A DNA stretch of 64,000 nucleotides. It comes from Marinobacter sp. C7 (GTDB taxonomy: Bacteria; Pseudomonadota; Gammaproteobacteria; Pseudomonadales; Oleiphilaceae). The stretch covers positions 310,001-374,000 of the forward strand of contig NZ_JAKQZH010000002.1 in assembly GCF_022343555.1 (NCBI RefSeq). Reading direction: 5' to 3'. The translations under genes were made by a program, and so were the position numbers. Below are positions 20,128 to 29,030 of the stretch, piece after piece (the stretch's first letter is position 1; the number at the start of each line of letters is the position of its first letter). The notes under the pieces are model-generated. The model was not told the origin of the DNA, ran no database searches, and saw nothing but the letters and a program-made list of their open reading frames with translations.

Positions 20128-21840
20128 ATGACCACGTTTGACCCTGCTTCTGTGCCGCGCACCGCGGACCTGGATAATCCTCTGTATTACCTGGAAAACA
20201 TGGAAACCGTGGTACGGTGGGTGCTGGATCACCACGGGGATCTTCTGACCGGGCCCGAATTCCGCCTGCTGGAAACCTTCCTCGGTCTCGAGACCGGGGA
20301 AAAAGCCCTGCTGACCCGATTGGTGATGCGCACAGGGGAACTGTTCCGGGCGGACAAACTGGCCTATCCGGAGCTGGATTCACCCGTTTCTGAAATCCTG
20401 CACCGCCTGGTGTCGGCCGATTGGGTCGAGACGGAGCCCCTGCTCGACCTTGACCAGCTGTTCCGCCTGTTCACCCTGGCCGAGTTACGACCGGCCTTCG
20501 CCGATACCCTGAAAGGGCTCGGCCACAACCGCGGGCTGCCCAAAGCGGCCATGAAAAGGGTGTTGTCCGATCACTTTTCCGAGGCACGGACCCTCGACCA
20601 ATGGTTCGATACCGGTGATGCCCGGGTGGTCCGTTTGCAGCACATGGCACTGTTCGACCGGGTCCGCCTGATGTTCTTTGGTAACCTGCGCCAGACCTGG
20701 TCTGACTTTGTGCTGGTGGAGCTGGGGTACCAGGCCTACGAGCAGGTACCAATCAATCGCGAATCCCGGGCCTTCGACTGCCGCAGTGACGTGGACTGCT
20801 ATCTGGCCATGCAGGCCTGTCGGGATCAGCTCGACCAGGAGGTTCCGGCATCTGAAGTGTGGCCGCAGGTCCCCGGCCCGGTGACCAACGCCTGGCTGGC
20901 GGGTCGGCGGGATCGACTGCTGCTGGAACTGGGCCGGCAGGCCGAGCGCCAGGGCGACCGTGAGCTGGCGCTGACCGCCTTGGCCGGCAGCGGGCATCGC
21001 GAAGCCCGGTTGAAGCAATTGCGGCTGCTCGAGCGGATGAAGCGTCACCGGGAGGCCTGGCAGATTGCCAGCCAGTGGCAGACCGGGGAATTGAGTGATG
21101 CCGAACGTCAGGGGCTGGACCGGATCCTGAAACGGCTGGCTCCGAAGGTGGGGGAACCCAGGCCAGCCCTGGCGACGGCACGACCGATCAATGAGTGGCA
21201 GGTTTCCTTACCCCGGCCCTCGGCTGGTTCGGTGGAATGGGCTGCGGCTGAACATTTGAATCAACCCCAGGCTCCGGTGGCGTATGTGGAAAACACCCTG
21301 ATCAACGGCCTGTTCGGCCTGTTGTGCTGGCCGGTGATCTTCAAGCCGGTGCCCGGCGCCTTTTTCCACCCCTTCCATACCGGCCCCGCCGACCTGACCC
21401 GGGAGGATTTCGTGGTGCGCCGCCGGTCCGATTTCGAGGCCTGCTTCGCCGCACTTCGCGATGGTTGTTACCGCGAGCGCATCCTGGACACCTGGCACGG
21501 CAAGCAGGGGCTCGCCAATCCGTTTGTCGTCTGGCCGGCCCTGTCCGAGGCCCTGATCGAGCTGGCGCTGGATTGTATTCCCCCGGACCATCTGGAGGCG
21601 ATGTTCCGGCGCCTGCTGCTGAATGTGAAGGAGCATCGCAGCGGATTCCCGGACCTGATCCAGTTCCATCCGAAAGGCTCCGGGGACAAGCCAGGTTACG
21701 AGATGGTGGAGGTCAAAGGCCCGGGTGACCGGTTGCAGGACCACCAACGCCGGTGGCTCGATTTCTTTGCCCGCGAGGGCATTCCCGCCAGCGTCTGTTA
21801 CGTGCGCTGGCAGGAAAACACTGGCGAGGAGATGCCGTGA
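20128..21840 (+). CDS. FAN1-like VRR-NUC domain nuclease
   Basis: Structure-specific nuclease of the bacterial FAN1 family, which cuts branched and 5'-flap DNA and in eukaryotes acts in interstrand crosslink repair. The C-terminal VRR-NUC domain is clear: GFPDLIQF (D509), then EVKGPGDRLQDHQ (E528, K530), the PD-(D/E)xK catalytic set. The N-terminal 350 residues are helical, as in PaFAN1. I took the ATG (MTTFDPASVPRTADLD) as the start, giving 570 residues; a TTG 42 bases upstream is also open. Its stop overlaps the GTG of the next helicase gene, so the two are translationally coupled, suggesting a joint repair function. Confidence 0.88.
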   Translation: MTTFDPASVPRTADLDNPLYYLENMETVVRWVLDHHGDLLTGPEFRLLETFLGLETGEKALLTRLVMRTGELFRADKLAYPELDSPVSEILHRLVSADWVETEPLLDLDQLFRLFTLAELRPAFADTLKGLGHNRGLPKAAMKRVLSDHFSEARTLDQWFDTGDARVVRLQHMALFDRVRLMFFGNLRQTWSDFVLVELGYQAYEQVPINRESRAFDCRSDVDCYLAMQACRDQLDQEVPASEVWPQVPGPVTNAWLAGRRDRLLLELGRQAERQGDRELALTALAGSGHREARLKQLRLLERMKRHREAWQIASQWQTGELSDAERQGLDRILKRLAPKVGEPRPALATARPINEWQVSLPRPSAGSVEWAAAEHLNQPQAPVAYVENTLINGLFGLLCWPVIFKPVPGAFFHPFHTGPADLTREDFVVRRRSDFEACFAALRDGCYRERILDTWHGKQGLANPFVVWPALSEALIELALDCIPPDHLEAMFRRLLLNVKEHRSGFPDLIQFHPKGSGDKPGYEMVEVKGPGDRLQDHQRRWLDFFAREGIPASVCYVRWQENTGEEMP

Positions 21841-24113
21841 AGGTTGCGGTTCGCACCCTCTGCGAGTTCGCTGCCCGCCGGGGGGACCTAGACTTCCGGT
21901 ACACCCCGGCACCCTCCTCCGAGGAGGGCATTGCCGGCCACCAGGCCATCCAGTCCCGCCGGGGCTACGGTTACAAAAGCGAGTATTTACTGACCGGTGA
22001 GTGCCTGGAAATAAAGCTTTCCGGAAGAGCGGACGGTTATGATCCCCATCGTGGCCGGCTGGAGGAAATCAAGACCCACCGGGGCGACCTTGCCCGGATA
22101 AGGGAACACCAGCGGGCCCTGCACCGGGCCCAGTTGCGGGCCTACGGTGCCCTGCTGTGCAAACAGGAAAAGCTGAAAAGGATCGAGCTGGTGCTGGTGT
22201 ATTACGACACCGGTCGGGACAAGGAAAGTCAGCTTGCCGAAACCGCAAATGCCGATGAACTCTGGCAGGAACTCGAAGAGCTGTGCCGACGATTTCGGGC
22301 CTGGGCCGAACAGGAAGAACACCACCGGAACCAGCGTAATGCTGCCCTCGCCCGATTGAGTTTTCCCTTTGCCGACTTCCGGCCGCGCCAGCGGCAACTG
22401 GCCGAAACCGTCTACAAGAATGCCATGACCGGCGGCACTCTGTTGCTGGAGGCGCCCACCGGTCTTGGCAAAACCCTGGGGACACTGTTTCCGGGCCTGA
22501 TGGCGATGGCCCAGGGCAACCAGGACCGGTTGTTCTATCTGACCTGCCGCAATACCGCCCGGCAGCTGGCCCTGGACGCCGTGGATAAACTCAGGGCCGC
22601 CCAGGACGGGTCTGTTGACTGGTCGCTCAGGGTTCTGGAGTTGGTGGCGAAGGACGATGCCTGCGAGCATCCGGACAAGGCCTGCCACGGTGAATCCTGT
22701 CCTCTGGCGAAAGGGTTTTTCGATCGACTGCCCGATGCCCGCGCCGAAGCGGCTCAATCCGGGGTGCTGACCCGGGCCGAGCTGGCGCGCATTGCCGCGG
22801 GCCATGACATCTGCCCCTATTTCCTGGCCCAGGAGATGGCCCGCTGGACTGATGTGGTGATCGGCGACGTCAACCGGATGTTCGACCAGTCCGCCCTGCT
22901 CCATGGCCTGGTTCGCCAGAACCAGTGGCAGGCATCGATCCTGGTGGACGAGGCCCATAACCTGGTGGACCGGGCCCGGGGCATGTACTCGGTCACGCTG
23001 GAACAGCAGCGGCTGTTGCGGGTCAGGAAAACCGCTCCGAAGGTGCTGAAGAAAGCGCTGGATCGCACCGCACGTGCCTGGCAAACCCTCATCCGGGATC
23101 AGGATGAGGACCCGTCCGGGCCGGTGTTTCTCGAGTCTCTGCCGCCCAGCCTGATCGGCAGTCTGCAGGGGCTGGTCTCCAGCCTGACCGATTACCTCGC
23201 CGACAACCCGCCGGATCTGGCACTGCAGGAGCTCTTGTTCGAGAGCGTCGGCTTCATGAAGCTGGCGGACAGCTTCGGCGACCACTCGCTGTGCGAATTC
23301 CGGCGCTCCGGTCGTGGTCGGGCCTCACTCACCATCCAGAACCTGATCCCGGCGGACTTCCTGCGCGAACGGTTCGCCGCCGCCGGCTCGGTGTTGTTGT
23401 TCTCGGCCACCCTGAGCCCCGGCATCTACTACCGGGATTTGCTGGGCCTGCCGGAAACCACCGCCTTCACCTCTCTGCCCAGTCCCTTCAGCGCCGACCA
23501 GCTGCAGGTCCACTTTACGCCCAGGATCAGTACCCGCCAGGCGCACCGGGAAGCGTCACGGGCGCCCATCGCGGAGATCATTGCCCATCAGTTCCGGGAG
23601 CGGCCCGGCCATTACCTGGCGTTCTTCAGCAGCTTCCAGTATCTCCGGTCGGTCAGTGAGACGCTTGCCGAGCAGGCTCCGGACATCCCCCGGCGCTGTC
23701 AGACACCGGGCATGAGCCAGGTTGAGCGAGAGGCCTTCCTGGCGGAGTTCCGGCAACCGGAGCCCGGTGTGGCGTTTGCCGTGCTGGGTGGGGTGTTCAG
23801 TGAGGGGATCGATCTGCCCGGTGAGCAGCTGATCGGGGCGTTCGTGGCGACCCTGGGGCTGCCGCCGTTCGACCCGTGGCACGAGATACTCAAGGAACGG
23901 CTACAGGATCGCTTCGGCGCCGGCTATGACTACACCTACCTGATTCCCGGGCTCCGGAAAGTGGCCCAGGCCGCCGGCCGGGTAATCCGCACTCCGGAGG
24001 ACCAGGGTGTGATCTGGCTGATCGATGACCGGTTCATGCGTCCTCAGGTGCGGAGCCTGCTCCCACGCTGGTGGTTTTCCCGGCCGGAAGACGACGCTTC
24101 AACGAGCGATTGA
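21837..24113 (+). CDS. Iron-sulfur Rad3/XPD-type helicase with N-terminal RecB-like nuclease domain
   Basis: A 758-residue superfamily 2 helicase. The GTG start overlaps the stop of the FAN1-like gene (GTGA), with GAGGAG before it. Residues 1-110 carry a Cas4/RecB-type nuclease signature: D66 in GRADGYD, E77-I-K79 in LEEIKT, then Q99-x3-Y103. The helicase follows, with Walker A APTGLGKT (K212), four cysteines (C276, C283, C288, C326) spaced like the XPD/DinG 4Fe-4S cluster, the DEAH box at D371 (LVDEAHN), SATLSP, and a C-terminal QAAGRVIRTPEDQG. Expected polarity is 5'-3', from family knowledge. The last 80 bases overlap the oppositely oriented fruR gene. Confidence 0.9.
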   Translation: MKVAVRTLCEFAARRGDLDFRYTPAPSSEEGIAGHQAIQSRRGYGYKSEYLLTGECLEIKLSGRADGYDPHRGRLEEIKTHRGDLARIREHQRALHRAQLRAYGALLCKQEKLKRIELVLVYYDTGRDKESQLAETANADELWQELEELCRRFRAWAEQEEHHRNQRNAALARLSFPFADFRPRQRQLAETVYKNAMTGGTLLLEAPTGLGKTLGTLFPGLMAMAQGNQDRLFYLTCRNTARQLALDAVDKLRAAQDGSVDWSLRVLELVAKDDACEHPDKACHGESCPLAKGFFDRLPDARAEAAQSGVLTRAELARIAAGHDICPYFLAQEMARWTDVVIGDVNRMFDQSALLHGLVRQNQWQASILVDEAHNLVDRARGMYSVTLEQQRLLRVRKTAPKVLKKALDRTARAWQTLIRDQDEDPSGPVFLESLPPSLIGSLQGLVSSLTDYLADNPPDLALQELLFESVGFMKLADSFGDHSLCEFRRSGRGRASLTIQNLIPADFLRERFAAAGSVLLFSATLSPGIYYRDLLGLPETTAFTSLPSPFSADQLQVHFTPRISTRQAHREASRAPIAEIIAHQFRERPGHYLAFFSSFQYLRSVSETLAEQAPDIPRRCQTPGMSQVEREAFLAEFRQPEPGVAFAVLGGVFSEGIDLPGEQLIGAFVATLGLPPFDPWHEILKERLQDRFGAGYDYTYLIPGLRKVAQAAGRVIRTPEDQGVIWLIDDRFMRPQVRSLLPRWWFSRPEDDASTSD

Positions 24114-25068
24114 TGGTGATGGTTTTCGGCGCGGTATCGCCGCTGATGATCCGCCAGACCTGCTCCAGGGTCGCGGCGGCAATGGCTTCGTGATTCTGGG
24201 GCAGGGAATTGACCGGTAGTGGCAGGAAGTCCAGCAGGCGATCATCACCGAAGGTGGCCAGCCGCAAATCGTCCGGCAGGTCCCCCGGTTGCTCCACCAG
24301 CACATCAAGAACACCCTGCATCAGGGTATAGGAAGCCGTCATCACCGCATCGGGCATCGGGTGCTGTTGCAGGAATGTCCGCATGGCTTCGGCACCGGCC
24401 TTGCGGTCATAGTGGGAGCAGCTTCTGATCACTGCCCGGCAAGCGAGTTTGCTGACGGCCTGCTCGAAGCCGTATCGACGCTCCCGGCTCATGGCCAGGG
24501 CTGGCACGGCATCGAGCCATAGCACGGTCCCCGTCGCCTCGGACAACAGTGACTCGGTCAGTTCCTGGGCTGCGCCGGCATTGTCGCTCACCACGCAGGA
24601 GATCCGGTCCGGCGACTGGGCCCGGTCCACCGCGACCACCGGCAGACCCTGCTCCTGAAGCCGTGGATAGAACGCGTCATCCGTGGGCAGGGCACTGGCT
24701 ACAATCAACGCATCGCATCGGCGGGCCTTCAGGGCCAGTGCCAGCGCTTTCTCGGTGCCCGGATCGTCGTCGGATCCGGCGATCAGCAACTGATACCCCC
24801 GGGCTCTGGCCCCCCGCTCCAGCAATTTGGCCAGCCGGGCGTAACTGGTGTTTTCGAGGTCCGGCAGGATAAAACCGAGGGTGCGGCTGGCACCGCCCCG
24901 CAGGGCGGCCGCCTGGGTATCGACCTGGAAATTGTGGTCGCGGGCGATCGCCAGCACCTTGTCGATGGTTTCCTGTTTGATACGCCGGGCTGGTCCCTGC
25001 CCATTGATCACATAGCTGGCGGTGGTTCTCGATACCCCGGCAAGGCGGGCAAGTTCGGCCAGAGTCAT
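24034..25068 (-). CDS. fruR: LacI-family fructose repressor Cra/FruR
   Basis: Regulator of the adjacent fructose operon; family members bind DNA until fructose 1-phosphate releases them. The N-terminal helix-turn-helix (MTLAELARLAGVSRTTASYV) is nearly that of E. coli Cra, followed by the hinge QAAALRGGASRTLGFILPDL and the periplasmic-binding-like core (LENTSYARLAKLLERGARARGYQLLIA is shared closely in pattern, here given only in part). It has 344 residues, about 10 more than E. coli Cra. It is divergent from fruB with an operator in the intergenic gap, so autoregulation is possible. Its 3' end overlaps the convergent helicase gene by 80 bases, an unusually long tail-to-tail overlap. Confidence 0.9.
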   Translation of the reverse strand: MTLAELARLAGVSRTTASYVINGQGPARRIKQETIDKVLAIARDHNFQVDTQAAALRGGASRTLGFILPDLENTSYARLAKLLERGARARGYQLLIAGSDDDPGTEKALALALKARRCDALIVASALPTDDAFYPRLQEQGLPVVAVDRAQSPDRISCVVSDNAGAAQELTESLLSEATGTVLWLDAVPALAMSRERRYGFEQAVSKLACRAVIRSCSHYDRKAGAEAMRTFLQQHPMPDAVMTASYTLMQGVLDVLVEQPGDLPDDLRLATFGDDRLLDFLPLPVNSLPQNHEAIAAATLEQVWRIISGDTAPKTITINRSLKRRLPAGKTTSVGAGSAPEDA

Positions 25069-25154
25069 GCTGTCGGTTCTCCTGGGGTTGCAGCGGCGTC
25101 TGAAAAGTCTGCTTGATTTCTGATCATATCTGTTTCATGATCCATTTTAAGCAT

Positions 25155-25170
25155 GCTGACACGATTCAGC
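25155..25170. promoter_or_regulatory. Cra/FruR operator between fruR and fruB
   Basis: The dyad GCTGA-CACGAT-TCAGC is nearly a perfect 16-bp palindrome and fits the Cra consensus core (TGAAWCGNTTCA) known from E. coli. It lies about 60 bp before the fruB ATG and 87 bp before fruR, where it could control both genes. Its position across an upstream in-frame ATG at 25153 argues that fruB really starts at 25231. Confidence 0.75.
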
Positions 25171-25230
25171 AAACACGATCCAGTGTTTTACCGAAACGGA
25201 TACCACAACAACAAAGCGAGGCAACTCCCC

Positions 25231-28062
25231 ATGCTGACGCTGACTGCCAATGACGTACGTCTCGGCGCCTCCGCCGACCACTGGCGAGATGCCCTGGCCC
25301 AGGCCGCCGACGATCTCCGTCAGGCCGGACGTACCACCCCCGATTACCTGGATGGCATGCTGGACCGTGAAGGCCAGTCTTCCACCGTACTGGGCAACGG
25401 CATCGCCATTCCCCACGGAACCCCCGAAAGCCGCCAGGCGGTCACCACCACCGGTATCCGGATCCTGCAGTTCCCTGACGGTATCACCTGGCACGATGAG
25501 GAGACCGTGTATGTTCTGGTGGCCATTGCCGCCCAGTCTGACGAACATCTGGACATCCTGCGCCACCTGACCCGGGTGCTGGACAAGCCGGGCCTGGCGG
25601 AAAAGCTGGCTACCGCGACCGATGCGTCCGAACTGGTTGCCCTGTTGTCCCGGGAACCGGTGGCCGCCAGATGCGATGCAGATACCCTGTGCCTCAACGT
25701 CGATGCCACCGCACCCACCGAGCTGGCAATGGTTGCGGCTGCCCGGCTGCAGCGTCTGAACTGCGTCGGACCAGACTTCCTGGCCGCCATCAGTGGTCAT
25801 GAGCCGGTGGATCTGGGCCAGGGATACTGGCTGGTGCATCACACCATCGGGGCGCGACGGCCTGCCCTGGCGCTGGCCACACCCCGGCGGGTGACGGGCT
25901 CCCTGCGTGGAGTCTTCTGCCTGGCCGGGCCCGGTGATCAATGCCATGAACTGCTGGAACGGATGGACAATTTCCTGGCCAATCCCGAGCCCATCGAGGG
26001 GTTATCCACAGAAGCGGTACTCGCCCGGTTGTCCGGTGAGGCGGCCGACGCGGTTACGGCGCGGGTGACGCTACTCAATACCCACGGCCTGCATGCCCGT
26101 CCGGCCAAGCAGCTGGTGCAGGAAGCGCGCCGCTTCAACGCCAGCATCCGGGTCCGGTTGCAGGAGGGTGACGGCAATGCGGTTTCCGCCACGAGCCTGA
26201 CCCGGATCATCGGCCTCGGGGCCCGTCGTGGCCAGACCCTCGTACTGTCGGCCACCGGTGAGCAGGCCGGTGCCGCGATTGAGGCATTGTCGAGAGCTAT
26301 TACTGACGGTCTCGGGGAAAAGGTTTTGCCGCTGCGCAGCAACGACCAACCGGTGCAGACTGAGCAGCCCGAACCGGAACCGCTGGTCGACGACGAGCCA
26401 CTCAAGGCAGTGGCCGCGTCCCCGGGGCTGGCCCTGGCGCCGGCTTTTGTTCTGCGCCAACCAATGCTGGAGTATCCGGCCCGGGCCAGCGACAGTGAGG
26501 CCGAAATCCAGCGCCTGAACCAGGCCATTGATGATGCGGACGGCCAGCTGCGCACCCTGATCCGCCAGGCGGAAGGGGGCGAAGCGGCACCCATCCTGTC
26601 AGTCCATGTGGAAATGCTGCAGGACGAGGATCTGTATCAGGCAGCCCTCGAGGCGATCAGCAATGACGGTGCTTCGGCCGAAGCCGGCTGGTGGCAGGCA
26701 ATCGATACCGCTGCCCGGGCCCAGGAAGCGCTGGCAGACCGACTGCTGGCCGAGCGCGCGGCGGACCTTCGTGACGTCGGTCGCCGGGTCCTGGCCAATC
26801 TGTGCGGGGTGACGATGCCCTCACCGCCCGAGCATCCGTTTATCCTCGTGGCTGACGACCTCGGTCCATCCGATGTCGCGCGACTCGACACGTCCCGGGT
26901 TCGGGGTCTGGTAACCGCCCGGGGCGGCGCCACGTCACACAGTGCCATTCTGGCCCGTGCCTTGGGTTTACCCGCGGTGGTAGGTGCCGGCGACCGGATT
27001 CTGTCCATTGCCGGGGAGACTGACCTGGTGGTGGACGGCGAGCGCGGATGCCTGGTGCCGAATCCGGGTGCCGAGCGCCGGGCCCGGATCGAACGCCGTC
27101 TGGCCCAGCTGGAAACCCTGCAGGCCCGGGCCCATGAGCAGAAGGACGAACCGGCGACCACCCGGGATGGCCATACCCTGGAAGTCTGCGCCAACCTCGG
27201 CAACACCGCCCATACCCCCGATGCGGTGGCGCGTGGCGCAGACGGTGTCGGCCTGCTGCGGACCGAGTTCATCTTCATGGCACACCCGCAAGCGCCAGAC
27301 CTTGAAACCCAGGTACAGGAGTACCGGCACGCGTTCGACGCGTTGAACGGCCTGCCCCTGGTGGCACGGACCCTGGATGTCGGTGGGGACAAGCCCCTGG
27401 ACTACTGGCCCCTGCCCCCGGAGGATAATCCGTTCCTGGGCCTGCGCGGTATTCGCCTGTCCCTGACCCGCCCGGACATCCTGGAAACCCAGGTCCGCGC
27501 CCTGCTTGTGGCGGCGGGTGACCGGCCTCTGCGGATCATGTTTCCCATGGTCAAGGACCTCGCCGAATTCCGCGCCGCCAAAGCCATAGTCGACAGGGTG
27601 CGCGAGGAGGTGGCGGCAGCCGACGTCCAGGTTGGCGTGATGATCGAAGTACCGTCCTGTGCGCTGCTGGCACCAAGCCTGGCACCGGAAGTGGATTTCT
27701 TCTCCATCGGCACCAACGACCTGACCCAGTACACCCTGGCCATTGACCGGGGCCACGGCCAGTTGTCCGCGGAGTCCGATGGCCTGCATCCGGCGGTACT
27801 GCAGCTGATCCGTATGACCGTTGAGGCCGCTCATGCCCACAACCGTTGGGTTGGCATTTGCGGCGAACTGGCGTCCGACCCCCAGGCCGTGCCGGTGCTG
27901 GTGGGCCTCGATGTCGATGAACTGTCGGTCACCAGTCGCCGGGTGCCCCTCGTGAAGGCCTGCATCCGTGGCCTGACCCGCGCTGCAGCCCGGGAACAGG
28001 CGGCACTGGCCCTCAGCAAGGCCACCGCAGCCGAGGTGCGGGACGCCCTGGAGGCTTTCTGA
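25231..28062 (+). CDS. fruB: PTS fructose multiphosphoryl transfer protein (EIIA-HPr-EI)
   Basis: Carries phosphate from PEP through EI, HPr and EIIA(Fru) to the FruA permease, so fructose uptake needs no separate general PTS. The 943 residues contain the EIIA domain with AIPHGT (active H62), a middle linker, the HPr domain with GLHARPAKQL (active H288) and the enzyme I domain with GGATSHSAILAR (active H570) and the PEP-binding FFSIGTNDLTQY. The length is as in Pseudomonas FruB. The ATG has GAGG upstream; a 26-residue extension to 25153 would run through the Cra operator. First gene of fruBKA. Confidence 0.95.
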   Translation: MLTLTANDVRLGASADHWRDALAQAADDLRQAGRTTPDYLDGMLDREGQSSTVLGNGIAIPHGTPESRQAVTTTGIRILQFPDGITWHDEETVYVLVAIAAQSDEHLDILRHLTRVLDKPGLAEKLATATDASELVALLSREPVAARCDADTLCLNVDATAPTELAMVAAARLQRLNCVGPDFLAAISGHEPVDLGQGYWLVHHTIGARRPALALATPRRVTGSLRGVFCLAGPGDQCHELLERMDNFLANPEPIEGLSTEAVLARLSGEAADAVTARVTLLNTHGLHARPAKQLVQEARRFNASIRVRLQEGDGNAVSATSLTRIIGLGARRGQTLVLSATGEQAGAAIEALSRAITDGLGEKVLPLRSNDQPVQTEQPEPEPLVDDEPLKAVAASPGLALAPAFVLRQPMLEYPARASDSEAEIQRLNQAIDDADGQLRTLIRQAEGGEAAPILSVHVEMLQDEDLYQAALEAISNDGASAEAGWWQAIDTAARAQEALADRLLAERAADLRDVGRRVLANLCGVTMPSPPEHPFILVADDLGPSDVARLDTSRVRGLVTARGGATSHSAILARALGLPAVVGAGDRILSIAGETDLVVDGERGCLVPNPGAERRARIERRLAQLETLQARAHEQKDEPATTRDGHTLEVCANLGNTAHTPDAVARGADGVGLLRTEFIFMAHPQAPDLETQVQEYRHAFDALNGLPLVARTLDVGGDKPLDYWPLPPEDNPFLGLRGIRLSLTRPDILETQVRALLVAAGDRPLRIMFPMVKDLAEFRAAKAIVDRVREEVAAADVQVGVMIEVPSCALLAPSLAPEVDFFSIGTNDLTQYTLAIDRGHGQLSAESDGLHPAVLQLIRMTVEAAHAHNRWVGICGELASDPQAVPVLVGLDVDELSVTSRRVPLVKACIRGLTRAAAREQAALALSKATAAEVRDALEAF

Positions 28063-29030
28063 TGGCCCGTATCCTGACCATAACCCTCAATCCGGCGCTG
28101 GATCTGAATGTAGAGCTGGCGGAACTGCAGCAAGGAGCAGTCAACCGGGCGACCCGGACCCGGCTGGTGCCGGCGGGCAAGGGGATCAACGTTGCCCGGG
28201 TACTGGCCCGCCTTGGCCACAGTGTTACGGTTTCCGGGCTGCTGGGTGAGGACAACGCCGGGGTCTTCGAGCAGCTGTTCAACGATGAAGCCCTTGAGGA
28301 CCGATTCGTCCGGGTCCCCGGCCAGACCCGCAGCAATATCAAGCTGGCAAACGCCAGTGGGCAGGTGACTGAAATCAACGGCCCCGGCTTCCAGGTACCG
28401 GCCGATGCCCGCAATCGTCTCGAGGTTCGCCTGGCGCCCCTGCTCGAGGACTGCGATGCCATGGTCATTGCCGGAAGTCTGCCCTCGGGGCTCGCTGCCG
28501 AGGCCGTTGCGGGGCTGGTTCGCCTCGGCCGGAGTGCCGGCAGACCGGTCTGGCTTGATGCCAGTGGCGATGCCCTGACTCAGGGGCTCGACGCGGCACC
28601 CTTTGGGGTAAAGCCGAACCTGGAGGAGCTGTCGGACTGGATCGGTCAACCCCTGGAGGATGCCGGGACCATCACCGACGCAGTCGGACAGCTCCACTCT
28701 CGGGGCGTGCAGCAAGCGGTGGTATCCCGTGGCGCAGCTGGCGTGCTCTGGTACTCCCCGGGCGGAGCCTGTTCGGCCATTCCGCCGGCGGTATCCGTCG
28801 CCAACACTGTCTGTGCCGGAGACACCCTGCTGGCCGGCATGGTCCACGGGCTGCTGACACGCCCGGAACAACCGGAGGAGGTGCTGCGGTACGCCACCGC
28901 CCTGTCCGCCGAATGTGTACGCCACGTGGGTGTCGGCGACCCTGCCGCCCCGGATTTTCAAGCTTTACTCGACCAGACCCGGATCACCCCCTGGCCCGGG
29001 ACGAACAACAATGGGGAGATGCCATCATGA
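28062..29030 (+). CDS. fruK: 1-phosphofructokinase
   Basis: PfkB-family kinase that turns fructose 1-phosphate into fructose 1,6-bisphosphate. At 322 residues it is full length. It shows the N-terminal ITLNPALDLNVEL, the substrate loop GKGINVARVLARLGH and the C-terminal PfkB signature with catalytic base region NTVCAGDTLLAGMVHG. The start overlaps the fruB stop by one base (TGATG) and the stop overlaps the fruA start (ATGA), so the three genes are translated as a coupled unit. Confidence 0.95.
   Translation: MARILTITLNPALDLNVELAELQQGAVNRATRTRLVPAGKGINVARVLARLGHSVTVSGLLGEDNAGVFEQLFNDEALEDRFVRVPGQTRSNIKLANASGQVTEINGPGFQVPADARNRLEVRLAPLLEDCDAMVIAGSLPSGLAAEAVAGLVRLGRSAGRPVWLDASGDALTQGLDAAPFGVKPNLEELSDWIGQPLEDAGTITDAVGQLHSRGVQQAVVSRGAAGVLWYSPGGACSAIPPAVSVANTVCAGDTLLAGMVHGLLTRPEQPEEVLRYATALSAECVRHVGVGDPAAPDFQALLDQTRITPWPGTNNNGEMPS

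Noticed and set aside
25153..25230. 26-residue N-terminal extension of FruB from ATG 25153
   Set aside because: It runs through the Cra operator and lacks a ribosome site; the EIIA domain begins naturally at 25231.
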